A DNA stretch of 5,854 bases from Myxococcales bacterium (lineage in GTDB: Bacteria > Myxococcota > Polyangia > Fen-1088), in assembly GCA_003159055.1 (NCBI GenBank), contig PMLH01000582.1:220-6073 (forward strand), written 5' to 3'. A model generated the notes under the pieces. The model saw only the letters and a program-made list of their open reading frames with translations. It searched no databases and was not told the origin of the DNA. A program made the translations under genes and the position numbers. Positions 1 through 5,528 of this stretch are shown in pieces; within the stretch, counting starts at the first letter, position 1, and each line of letters opens with the position of its first letter.

Positions 1-669
1 GTCCTGGGGGCGCTCGGCGACGAGGTAGAGCGAGCGGCGGCATTGGCGGCGCAGCCTTCGCTTGGTGCCCTGACAGCGTTCCTCGATCGGGTGGTCACCA
101 GCTTGTCCGCGCTCTCGGGTTTGGCCATGGAAAGCATGACGCGCGGCCATGGATGGCGCTTCCTCGACATGGGCCGACGGCTGGAACGGGCGCTGCAAAT
201 GCTGTGCCTCCTGCGTGCAGCGTTTGCCGCCGGGGCGGAGAGCAACAGCACCCTGCTCGAGACCCTGCTCGCGGTTGCCGACAGCGGCATCACCTATCGC
301 CGTCGCTACCTGGCCGGGCTGCACCCTGCCGCCGTGGTCGATTTGTTGTTGGTGGACGACGGCAACCCGCGCGCCGTGCTCTTCCAAATCGCGGCCCTGC
401 GCGAGCATCTGCGCCACCTGCCGCAGGACCGCGCGCAGGCACGCCTGCGTCCGGAAGAACGCTTGGCGCTGGCCGCGCTCACCCGACTGCAGCTGCTCGA
501 CGTGATGCCGGCCTGTCAGCCGAGCGAGCAAGGCGGGCCGCCGCCCCTGGCCGCCATCCTTGACGAAATCGAGTCCGATCTGTCGACCTTGTCCAAGGAG
601 CTCTGCGGCGGGTACCTCAGCCACGCGCTGATGCCGAGGCCCTTGGCCGGGACGCCCAGTGGGGGATGA
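1..669 (+). CDS. Alpha-E (DUF403) domain protein, 3' part only
   Basis: The reading frame is open from the first base of the window, so the 5' end is missing; 222 codons plus TGA remain. The visible protein is helical, Leu/Ala/Arg-rich and has no export signal. The stretch MTRGHGWRFLDMGRRLERAL (around positions 136-195) is the hallmark of the alpha-E family, and the downstream pattern (SGITYRRRYL, VVDLLLVDDGNPRAVLFQI) fits the same family. Such proteins are about 300 residues when free-standing, and the domain can also be fused behind a circularly permuted ATP-grasp domain; the window cannot show which applies here. Its biochemical role is unproven. Comparative genomics places it with ATP-grasp and transglutaminase genes in predicted peptide- or amide-forming operons. 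The transglutaminase gene starts 4 nt after its stop, which supports co-transcription. Family assignment is confident; function is inferred from context. Confidence 0.88.
   Translation, partial: VLGALGDEVERAAALAAQPSLGALTAFLDRVVTSLSALSGLAMESMTRGHGWRFLDMGRRLERALQMLCLLRAAFAAGAESNSTLLETLLAVADSGITYRRRYLAGLHPAAVVDLLLVDDGNPRAVLFQIAALREHLRHLPQDRAQARLRPEERLALAALTRLQLLDVMPACQPSEQGGPPPLAAILDEIESDLSTLSKELCGGYLSHALMPRPLAGTPSGG
661..666 (+). promoter_or_regulatory. Ribosome binding site of the transglutaminase gene
   Basis: GGGGGA lies 7 nt before the GTG at 674. A more upstream in-frame GTG at 659 would place this purine run inside the coding sequence and would overlap the end of the alpha-E gene. The site therefore favours 674, which gives a protein starting MKYAIRHVTHYRYGD, the usual N-terminus of this family. 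Confidence 0.6.
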
Positions 670-673
670 TGGC

Positions 674-1555
674 GTGAAGTACGCGATCCGCCACGTGACC
701 CACTACCGCTACGGCGACGCCGTCAGCAATTCCCAGCATGACCTGCATCTGCTTCCACGCGAGTTGCCGAGACAGCGTTGCCTGTCCGCCAAGCTCGACG
801 TCCGGCCTGCCCCCATCGTGTGCCGCGAACGCAGCGACTATTTCGGCAATCGCGCGGTCCACGTCGTGCTGGCGAGCGCACACACCGAGCTGGTCGCGAC
901 CGTGGAAAGCCTGGTCGAGGTCGAGGCTGGGCCGCCACCCGCCGTCGACGGCGATCTGCCCTGGGAAGCGGTGGTGCGCGCAACGGCCGATCGGCGCGAT
1001 GATCTGCACACCCAGGAGATGACCTTTCCGTCGCCCTTCGTGATCCCTTGGCCGGTGTTGCGCGACTTCACCGAATCGTCCTTTTCGTCCGGCCGCCCGC
1101 TGCTCGCGGCTTGTGTCGATCTGATGGCCCGCATCCATGGCGAGTTCACCTACGACTCGCGCGCCACCACCATTGCCACGCCCCTGGCCGAGGTCTTTCA
1201 AAAACGGCGCGGTGTCTGTCAGGACTTCGCGCATCTGATGATCGCGTGCTTGCGTGGTCTCGGCCTCTCTGCCCGCTACGTGAGCGGCTACCTCGTCACC
1301 ACGCCGCCGCCGGGAAAACCGCGCTTGCTGGGTGCGGACGCATCGCATGCATGGCTCTCGGTCTGGTCACCGCGGTTCGGCTTCGTCGACCTCGACCCGA
1401 CCAACGACCGCATCGTCGGCGACACCCACATCACCCTGGCCCTCGGCCGCGACTTCGGCGACGTGACGCCCCTGCGCGGCGTGATCCACGGCGGCGGCCA
1501 CCACGAGCTGCACGTCGCCGTCGACGTAGTTCCCGAAAGCGAAATCCAGCGCTAA
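674..1555 (+). CDS. Transglutaminase-like cysteine peptidase family protein
   Basis: A 293-residue protein, the normal length for the stand-alone bacterial transglutaminase-like family. It opens with the bacterial transglutaminase N-terminal beta domain (roughly residues 1-80; MKYAIRHVTHYRYGD). The papain-like core carries the full catalytic triad: Cys182 in RGVCQDFAH, His225 in ADASHAW and Asp241 in DLDPTN. The C-terminal PLRGVIHGGGHHEL block is also typical. There is no signal peptide, so the protein is probably cytoplasmic. Members of this family are expected to hydrolyse or transfer amide bonds, but the substrate is not known. It follows the alpha-E gene by 4 nt and is almost certainly in its operon. 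In other bacteria the same pair occurs with a circularly permuted ATP-grasp ligase, suggesting synthesis and trimming of a peptide. The GTG start was chosen from the ribosome binding site; GTG 659 would add five residues. Confidence 0.93.
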   Translation: MKYAIRHVTHYRYGDAVSNSQHDLHLLPRELPRQRCLSAKLDVRPAPIVCRERSDYFGNRAVHVVLASAHTELVATVESLVEVEAGPPPAVDGDLPWEAVVRATADRRDDLHTQEMTFPSPFVIPWPVLRDFTESSFSSGRPLLAACVDLMARIHGEFTYDSRATTIATPLAEVFQKRRGVCQDFAHLMIACLRGLGLSARYVSGYLVTTPPPGKPRLLGADASHAWLSVWSPRFGFVDLDPTNDRIVGDTHITLALGRDFGDVTPLRGVIHGGGHHELHVAVDVVPESEIQR

Positions 1556-1642
1556 CTCAACTGCGGACCATCAAGGGCGCCGGCTTGGGGGGCTGTGCCA
1601 GTCGCTCCGGGTCTTGTCGAGAGTGCCAAGCCCGCGCTTGAC
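1556..1642. other. Convergent intergenic gap with weak inverted repeats
   Basis: This 87-nt gap separates the convergent transglutaminase and sulfatase genes. GGCTTGG (1582-1588) can pair with CCAAGCC (1626-1632) across a 37-nt loop. Alternatively, CAAGC (1627-1631) and GCTTG (1636-1640) form a 5-bp stem with a CCGC tetraloop; the two structures exclude each other. Neither is followed by a T run on either strand, so there is no classical intrinsic terminator. A bidirectional terminator is expected here from gene order, but the sequence supports it only weakly. Confidence 0.3.
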
Positions 1643-4078
1643 TCAGGCCCGTCTTTTGCTGCGAAGCCCATGCGGCCTGCGGAATACGCGGCGTGCAGGC
1701 GGGAAGAGCACGAGGCTGAGCAGCGCGAGCCAACCCGCTACCGTTCGCGTCCCGCTCCGCTGCCCTGACGAATCGACGCGGCAATCGCAGCCAGCCTTCG
1801 CGGCGGTCTTGTTTGGAGTCGCCCCTGAAGCGCCGTCGCCGCTAGCCGCGCTGCTGCCCGTCGTTCCGCCAACCGCGGAGCCCGCGCCGCCATCAGCTGC
1901 GACATCGTCAAGGTCAGCCTGAGGATCAAGGAACAGGCTGCTCGGGGCGATTGATTGCTTGGCGAGGTTGGGACCCGACCACTTCACGTCGAGGACGTGC
2001 GCCGCGTCGGCATGCCTGTAGCAGAGGCGGTACGCGTGGTATCCGGCCGCCAACACTATGCTGCCGGAGACCTCTGTGCCGTCGTGGTTGAAGTCATCGT
2101 CAATCACTTGGGCGTCATGGATGTGAAGACTCGCGCCCGCATCCGACGTCAGATAAAACGTGTAGTTTCCAGCGACAGGCGCCTGGACAAACCCCGTGTA
2201 GAACAGGCCAGAACTGCCGCTGGGCGCGTGCTTTGCGGGGTCGAAGGTCGCATCCGAGCCGATCGTGGTGGGCACTAGGTCGCGGAACTCCGGTACCCAG
2301 GGAAAAGGCCCCACATAGCTCTTCCAGCGTACACCGTTGACCAAGCCCGGAGGCGGAACGGACGCCGGGACCGCGGCGGAATCGTACGGACGCACGACGC
2401 CTGCTCCCGGGCGTCGACCGCTGATGGCCAACACCTTCAGCTCGGCCTGTAGCTCCGGCAGCGACGCCGCGAGGTTGTTCTTTTGACCGGGGTCGCCGAC
2501 CACATCGTAGATTAGGAAGTCGTCCTGTGCGGACGCAATTTGCGTGCGCACCCCCATGGTGTTGCCAACGCGAACCGCTTGCATTTCGCCGCGCGCGGCT
2601 CCGCCGTGACTCGGAAATTCGGTATAGTTCGGCGTGGTACCGTCGTTCGCGAACTCGAAGTAAAGGTACCCCTTGTCGCGCTGTCCTTTGCCGCCCGTCA
2701 AAGATGGCACGAGCGACACGCCATCGGCCCGGGACGGCGCGGGCACGCCCGCAAGCGCGGCGAACGTCGGCAGCCAATCCCACGCGCCCGAAGGGTAGGC
2801 GAGCTCGACAATGGCATTTTCGTCGTTCGTCGCACTGGCAATGCCGCCCGGCCAGCGCACGATGGTCGGCACGCGAATGCCTGCCTCCCACATATCGCGC
2901 TTGATGCCCTCCATGTTCGCAAACGATTCGAATGTGCGCGGATCGTTGCCTTCGTTGTGCGGACCGTTGTCCGACGAAAATACGATCAATGTCTTGTCGT
3001 CAACACCCAGGTCCTTCAACGTCCGCACAATATCTCCGACCGCGCGGTCAATGCGTCGGATCATTCCCACGTGCTGCTTCTCCGAGTCACTGAAACTGTC
3101 TGGCAGCGCAGGCTCGGTGTAGGCGTCCATGACGCCGAGGCCATTTGCCGTCGAGGCGTAGCGCACGTTGCCGGAAGCATCCTTGTCGAGCGTCCATTGC
3201 ACGCCACCTGTCGTGGGATCCCCGTCCTCATCCAACGCGGGGTAGGCGACCGCCGGGCGCTGCATGTTGAAATGCGGCGTATCGTAGGCCAGGTACAGAA
3301 AGAACGGTTTGTCGCCGGCTTTGACTTCATCGATCAGGAACTTCTTGGCCGCAGCAGTCCAGGCATCCGTCGTATACAGGTCCAGCGAGGCATTCGTGAC
3401 TTGGTCAAAGCCGTCATAGATAAAGGCGGTGTCGGCGGTCGTGCCGTTTCTCGGGTAGTGCTCGTGAGCATCCCCATGAAAGAGGTAGCCAAAGAAACGG
3501 TCAAATCCGAGAGTCAAGGGATGGGCAGCGAGTCCTTGGGAACCCTTGCCGGCCAGGTTCACCGAGGTCTCCTCCCCGGACAGCCCCGCCTTGCCGATCC
3601 ACGCGGTGGCGTATCCGGCTGCCCGCATGACTGTGCCAAGCGTGTGATTGTGCTCGAGCGGCTTGTCGAACTGCGAGTCGCGCACCTCGGCGTGCCCCTG
3701 GTGGCGCCCGGTCAAGAGCGATGCACGGGAGGGGGCACACACGGGCGCCGCCACATAGTGATGGGTCAGCTTCATGCCCTCGGCAGCCAACCGATCGAGC
3801 TCCGGCGTGGCGAACTTCTTCGCCGAGTGACTGCCCTTGTTCTGCCAAAACGAGCCAAGATCGCCGTAGCCCAGGTCGTCGGCCAGAATGAAGATGATGT
3901 TCGGCTTCGGAGCCTGCCCAGCCACCTGCGGCAGCCGGACGGTCGCCGACGGTGCGTTGCGCGGCTCAGCCTCGTGCTCTGCGCGCGGCGCATCGCACGC
4001 GACACTCGCCATGGCGGAGACCACAGCCGTTGCCCATTTCATCGTCAAAACGATCTTCGTTTTGGATACCATGGTCAT
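1643..4078 (-). CDS. Secreted arylsulfatase A-like sulfatase with PA14 domain and MYXO-CTERM-like tail
   Basis: Predicted to hydrolyse sulfate esters outside the cytoplasm; the substrate is unknown. From ATG 4078 it has 811 residues. The N-terminus (Lys 6, 8, 14, then WATAVVSAMASVAC) is a signal peptide, cleavable by signal peptidase I after Ala27 or, less canonically, a lipoprotein signal at Cys28. The sulfatase domain (about residues 57-555) begins PNIIFILADDLGYGD with metal-binding Asp67-Asp68. It has the formylglycine motif CAPSRASLLTGR with Cys114, then Lys163, His268 in DTPH, and Asp370-Asn371 in SSDNGPH. The segment usually reading GKWHLG is GKAGLSG. A PA14 domain (about 577-717) follows, which often binds carbohydrate. 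A Gly/Ser/Ala linker then leads to Cys764/Cys766, a hydrophobic stretch and an Arg cluster. The ORF extends up to ATG 4135, but a TATAAT overlaps that codon, so 4078 (or 4072, 4042) is preferred. None of these starts has a strong Shine-Dalgarno sequence. A formylglycine-generating enzyme must be encoded elsewhere. Confidence 0.93.
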   Translation of the reverse strand: MTMVSKTKIVLTMKWATAVVSAMASVACDAPRAEHEAEPRNAPSATVRLPQVAGQAPKPNIIFILADDLGYGDLGSFWQNKGSHSAKKFATPELDRLAAEGMKLTHHYVAAPVCAPSRASLLTGRHQGHAEVRDSQFDKPLEHNHTLGTVMRAAGYATAWIGKAGLSGEETSVNLAGKGSQGLAAHPLTLGFDRFFGYLFHGDAHEHYPRNGTTADTAFIYDGFDQVTNASLDLYTTDAWTAAAKKFLIDEVKAGDKPFFLYLAYDTPHFNMQRPAVAYPALDEDGDPTTGGVQWTLDKDASGNVRYASTANGLGVMDAYTEPALPDSFSDSEKQHVGMIRRIDRAVGDIVRTLKDLGVDDKTLIVFSSDNGPHNEGNDPRTFESFANMEGIKRDMWEAGIRVPTIVRWPGGIASATNDENAIVELAYPSGAWDWLPTFAALAGVPAPSRADGVSLVPSLTGGKGQRDKGYLYFEFANDGTTPNYTEFPSHGGAARGEMQAVRVGNTMGVRTQIASAQDDFLIYDVVGDPGQKNNLAASLPELQAELKVLAISGRRPGAGVVRPYDSAAVPASVPPPGLVNGVRWKSYVGPFPWVPEFRDLVPTTIGSDATFDPAKHAPSGSSGLFYTGFVQAPVAGNYTFYLTSDAGASLHIHDAQVIDDDFNHDGTEVSGSIVLAAGYHAYRLCYRHADAAHVLDVKWSGPNLAKQSIAPSSLFLDPQADLDDVAADGGAGSAVGGTTGSSAASGDGASGATPNKTAAKAGCDCRVDSSGQRSGTRTVAGWLALLSLVLFPPARRVFRRPHGLRSKRRA
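1646..1795 (-). other. MYXO-CTERM-like C-terminal sorting signal of the sulfatase
   Basis: The last 50 residues encoded here hold the three-part plan of the myxobacterial C-terminal sorting tail. It has a Gly-Cys pair (AGCDC), a hydrophobic segment (VAGWLALLSLVLF) and a basic cluster (ARRVFRR). It sits after a low-complexity Gly/Ser/Ala spacer, as is usual for such tails. In this family the tail is cut near the Cys by an intramembrane protease and the protein ends up at the cell surface. The spacing between Cys and helix is a little long and about ten residues follow the Arg cluster, so it is a slightly divergent example. Confidence 0.7.
1928..2350 (-). other. PA14 domain-coding segment of the sulfatase
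   Basis: This segment encodes a beta-rich domain. Characteristic strings are GLFYTGFVQAPVAGNYTFYL, SDAGASLHIHDAQVIDD and AAGYHAYRLCYRHAD, the usual PA14 order of an FTG-type strand, a GxYTFxL strand, a SDDG-like loop and a GxHxxRL strand. Here the loop reads SDAGASL. PA14 domains are frequently appended to secreted glycan-active enzymes and are thought to bind sugars, so this domain may target the sulfatase to a sulfated polysaccharide. Confidence 0.8.
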
Positions 4079-4241
4079 CCGGGGCAAACAAAACCCAACC
4101 CTGATGGGAGGACAGGACACGCAAGCCGCTATCATTATACCCGACCCGATGCCTCGGTCTGAGAGTTCCGTATCGGCAAGCGCCGTTCTTCATGGCCCGA
4201 CGAAGCGCCACGCACAGCCGTGCCTGCCGAACCGCGGTGGG
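4079..4241 (-). other. Gap between lipoprotein and sulfatase genes
   Basis: This 163-nt stretch between two co-directional minus-strand genes contains the TATAAT element (4134-4139). It also has two small hairpins with 4-bp stems: CGGC/GCCG at 4174-4185 and GCAC/GTGC at 4212-4223. Neither hairpin has a T run, so no intrinsic terminator for the upstream gene is called. If the TATAAT is used, the sulfatase mRNA would have a leader of roughly 50 nt before ATG 4078. Confidence 0.4.
4134..4139 (-). promoter_or_regulatory. Consensus -10 element (TATAAT) of a possible sulfatase promoter
   Basis: On the minus strand the sequence reads GGGTATAATGATA, an exact TATAAT match in GC-rich surroundings. A transcript from it would begin near 4127. 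That is downstream of the most upstream ATG of the sulfatase frame (4133-4135) and about 50 nt before the ATG at 4078. No good TTGACA-like hexamer is present at 16-18 nt upstream (the best is TCAGAC), so the promoter may be weak, activator-dependent or a chance match. Confidence 0.4.
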
Positions 4242-5318
4242 CTATCTGGGTCCGTGGGGATGGCGGGACCAGGGCTTGCGCACCGGACGGCGCCGTCGTC
4301 GACGACACATGATCCCTGACGCTACTCTGCAGTCCTTGGAGCACAGGGCCCCGCAATCACCGCTATTTTGGGCGCCTAGATCGCATTCCTCGCCATCATC
4401 GACGATGCCGTCGCCGCAGTAGCTGGCCTTGGTGCATGCGAAGGTGCAACCGGGCTTGCCGTAGAGACCGCCATTGGCCGGGCCGTCGTCGCAGGCTTCT
4501 GGGCCGTTGACCACGCCGTCGCCGCAATAGGCGCCCCACGTGCAATCGCGGGCGCAGCCACCATAGCTGCCTTCGCCATTGTGGGGCGTCCTGCTGGCAT
4601 CGCCGCCGAAGTCGCATTCCTCGCCGGGCTCCACGATACCGTTGCCACACACAGCGGTGCCGCCGCCGTCCGCGCACCCGCCAGCGTCCACGGCACAGGC
4701 TTCGGTGCAAGGCTTGCCCGGCACCCGACAGCGCCATCCGGGCTCGACCTGCTTGCAGTCCCCGGAGCAGCCGTCACCGCCGACCGTGTTGCCGTCGTCG
4801 CAGCCCTCACCGGGCGACAGCAGCCCGTTCCCGCACGCAACCATCGAGATACAGGGCTGCCCAAACTTGGGACAGCGCCAGCCAGCTTCGATCTGACAAT
4901 CGCTGCCGCAACCGTCCCTGCCGAGGATATTGCCGTCGTCGCAGGTCTCGCCAGGGTTCGGGGCGCCGTTTCCACAGGCCGACAGCAATAGGCAGGGTTG
5001 CCCATCCCTGGGACAGCGCCAGCCAGCTTCGACCCGGCAATCGCCGCTGCAACCGTCCCCGTCGAGCGTATTGCCATCGTCGCAGGTTTCACCAGAGTCG
5101 TGGACCCCGTTGCCACATAGAACGGATCTCACGCCCATCGTGTCCCAGGACACCGGCCACACGCCGAGCGCGTCTTTCGCATCGATAGGCGCAGCATCGA
5201 GTCGGTGTGAAGGGCTCGCTTGCGAGCAAGCCAGCCCCGTCAGCGTCGAAAGTGCGAGAATGAGCAAGAGACGCTCACGAACAGAACTACGACATACGAC
5301 GATCTTCGCTCCGCCCAT
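4242..5318 (-). CDS. Cysteine-rich Myxococcus-repeat (DUF4215-type) lipoprotein
   Basis: A 358-residue exported protein of unknown function. Its N-terminus has Lys5, Arg10, Arg14 and Arg16, a hydrophobic core ([14 protein letters not shown]) and Cys31, a likely lipoprotein signal with a relaxed lipobox (GLAC). After a short linker come six repeats of the myxobacterial disulfide type, starting at Cys68, 115, 162, 224, 265 and 301. The first three have the classic form CGNG..PGE.CDDGN..G.DGC..DC followed by a GWRC and a PC; the last three are shorter and lack the GWRC part. Each repeat probably folds through internal disulfides, so the protein should act outside the cytoplasm as a surface or adhesion-type module. 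It ends with six consecutive arginines after Cys338 and a basic tail, which is unusual. The ATG has an in-frame stop upstream. The nearest AGGAGG is 19 nt away, further than normal. It may be co-transcribed with the sulfatase downstream. Confidence 0.85.
   Translation of the reverse strand: MGGAKIVVCRSSVRERLLLILALSTLTGLACSQASPSHRLDAAPIDAKDALGVWPVSWDTMGVRSVLCGNGVHDSGETCDDGNTLDGDGCSGDCRVEAGWRCPRDGQPCLLLSACGNGAPNPGETCDDGNILGRDGCGSDCQIEAGWRCPKFGQPCISMVACGNGLLSPGEGCDDGNTVGGDGCSGDCKQVEPGWRCRVPGKPCTEACAVDAGGCADGGGTAVCGNGIVEPGEECDFGGDASRTPHNGEGSYGGCARDCTWGAYCGDGVVNGPEACDDGPANGGLYGKPGCTFACTKASYCGDGIVDDGEECDLGAQNSGDCGALCSKDCRVASGIMCRRRRRRPVRKPWSRHPHGPR
4305..5117 (-). repeat. Six cysteine-rich repeat units within the lipoprotein
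   Basis: Unit starts on the minus strand are at 5117, 4976, 4835, 4649, 4526 and 4418. Units 1 and 2 are 47 codons each. Unit 3 keeps the same core and gains a Cys-containing insertion ([15 protein letters not shown]). Units 4-6 are shorter and begin [28 protein letters not shown] and [13 protein letters not shown]. The regular CGxG..xxE.CD frame identifies them as one family with stepwise divergence along the protein. Confidence 0.85.
4836..5117 (-). repeat. Two 141-bp tandem DNA repeats (units 1 and 2)
   Basis: Units 1 and 2 are similar at the nucleotide level as well as in protein. For example, the plus-strand string GGGACAGCGCCAGCCAGCTT occurs at 4869 and again at 5010, exactly 141 nt apart, and the surrounding sequence also matches with scattered substitutions. 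Such DNA-level identity, including at silent positions, points to a fairly recent tandem duplication or gene conversion. Confidence 0.75.
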
Positions 5319-5335
5319 GGTCGCCAGTCTACAGC

Positions 5336-5353
5336 ATCCTCCTCATCCTCCTC
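5336..5353 (-). repeat. Tandem 9-bp polypurine repeat (GAGGAGGAT) x2
   Basis: On the minus strand GAGGAGGAT is present twice head to tail. Each copy contains AGGAGG, the core anti-16S sequence, but the nearer copy ends 19 nt before the lipoprotein ATG at 5318. That is outside the usual 5-10 nt window. No in-frame start codon lies closer to it, because an in-frame TGA falls within the repeat. Confidence 0.7.
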
Positions 5354-5515
5354 TGACCAAGCTGTGACTTGCACCACGGCGGCTTTTGATTGCCTGGCGA
5401 TGGGTTTCTTGTCGAGCGTCAAATGGGATTGAAGAAAAGTGTCCGCCGCGTGGTCGCTCGAACGTGTAGGGGGTGAGTAACGTCGATGAGCGACGACCAT
5501 CCAACCACCATCGCC

Positions 5516-5521
5516 AAGGAG
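5516..5521 (+). promoter_or_regulatory. Ribosome binding site of the SRPBCC gene
   Basis: AAGGAG sits 7 nt before the ATG at 5529, an ideal Shine-Dalgarno placement. It fixes the start of the partial gene that follows. Confidence 0.85.
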
Positions 5522-5528
5522 AACGACC

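Larger units (their letters stand above)
5319..5528. other. Divergent intergenic region between lipoprotein and SRPBCC genes
   Basis: These 210 nt must contain the start signals for both flanking genes. I see no convincing -35/-10 pair on either strand. Structured elements are a polypurine tandem repeat near the lipoprotein start and nested inverted repeats near the SRPBCC gene: GTCGCTC (5453-5459) with GAGCGAC (5488-5494), and CGTCG (5481-5485) with CGACG (5491-5495). No small gene with a supported start was found. The minus-strand frame that stays open across this region also runs antisense to the SRPBCC gene. Confidence 0.4.

Noticed and set aside
659..673. GTG at 659 as the transglutaminase start
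   Set aside because: It would place the GGGGGA ribosome binding site inside the gene and add residues (GDDG) not typical of the family N-terminus.
617..1348. Minus-strand open frame of 243 codons opposite the transglutaminase
   Set aside because: It is a shadow of a gene with a complete catalytic triad; the translation is His/Arg/Gly-rich without family features.
1627..1640. Hairpin CAAGC-CCGC-GCTTG as a terminator
   Set aside because: The stem is only 5 bp and no T run follows on either strand, so it is noted only as a weak inverted repeat.
1048..1641. Plus-strand frame of 197 codons overlapping the transglutaminase
   Set aside because: The Arg-rich composition (long RRR runs) is typical of a frame-shifted reading of GC-rich coding DNA.
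2540..4162. Plus-strand open frame of 540 codons antisense to the sulfatase
   Set aside because: Long antisense frames are common opposite GC-rich genes. The translation shows no recognisable domain, and the opposite strand encodes a clear sulfatase with intact catalytic motifs.
4376..5116. Minus-strand Ala/Thr-rich frame of 246 codons in the repeat region
   Set aside because: It is the shifted-frame reading of the cysteine repeats; the periodic pattern simply mirrors the real repeats.
4305..5117. CRISPR-like periodic repeats
   Set aside because: The 141-bp periodicity is coding, in frame, and explained by the cysteine-rich protein repeats.
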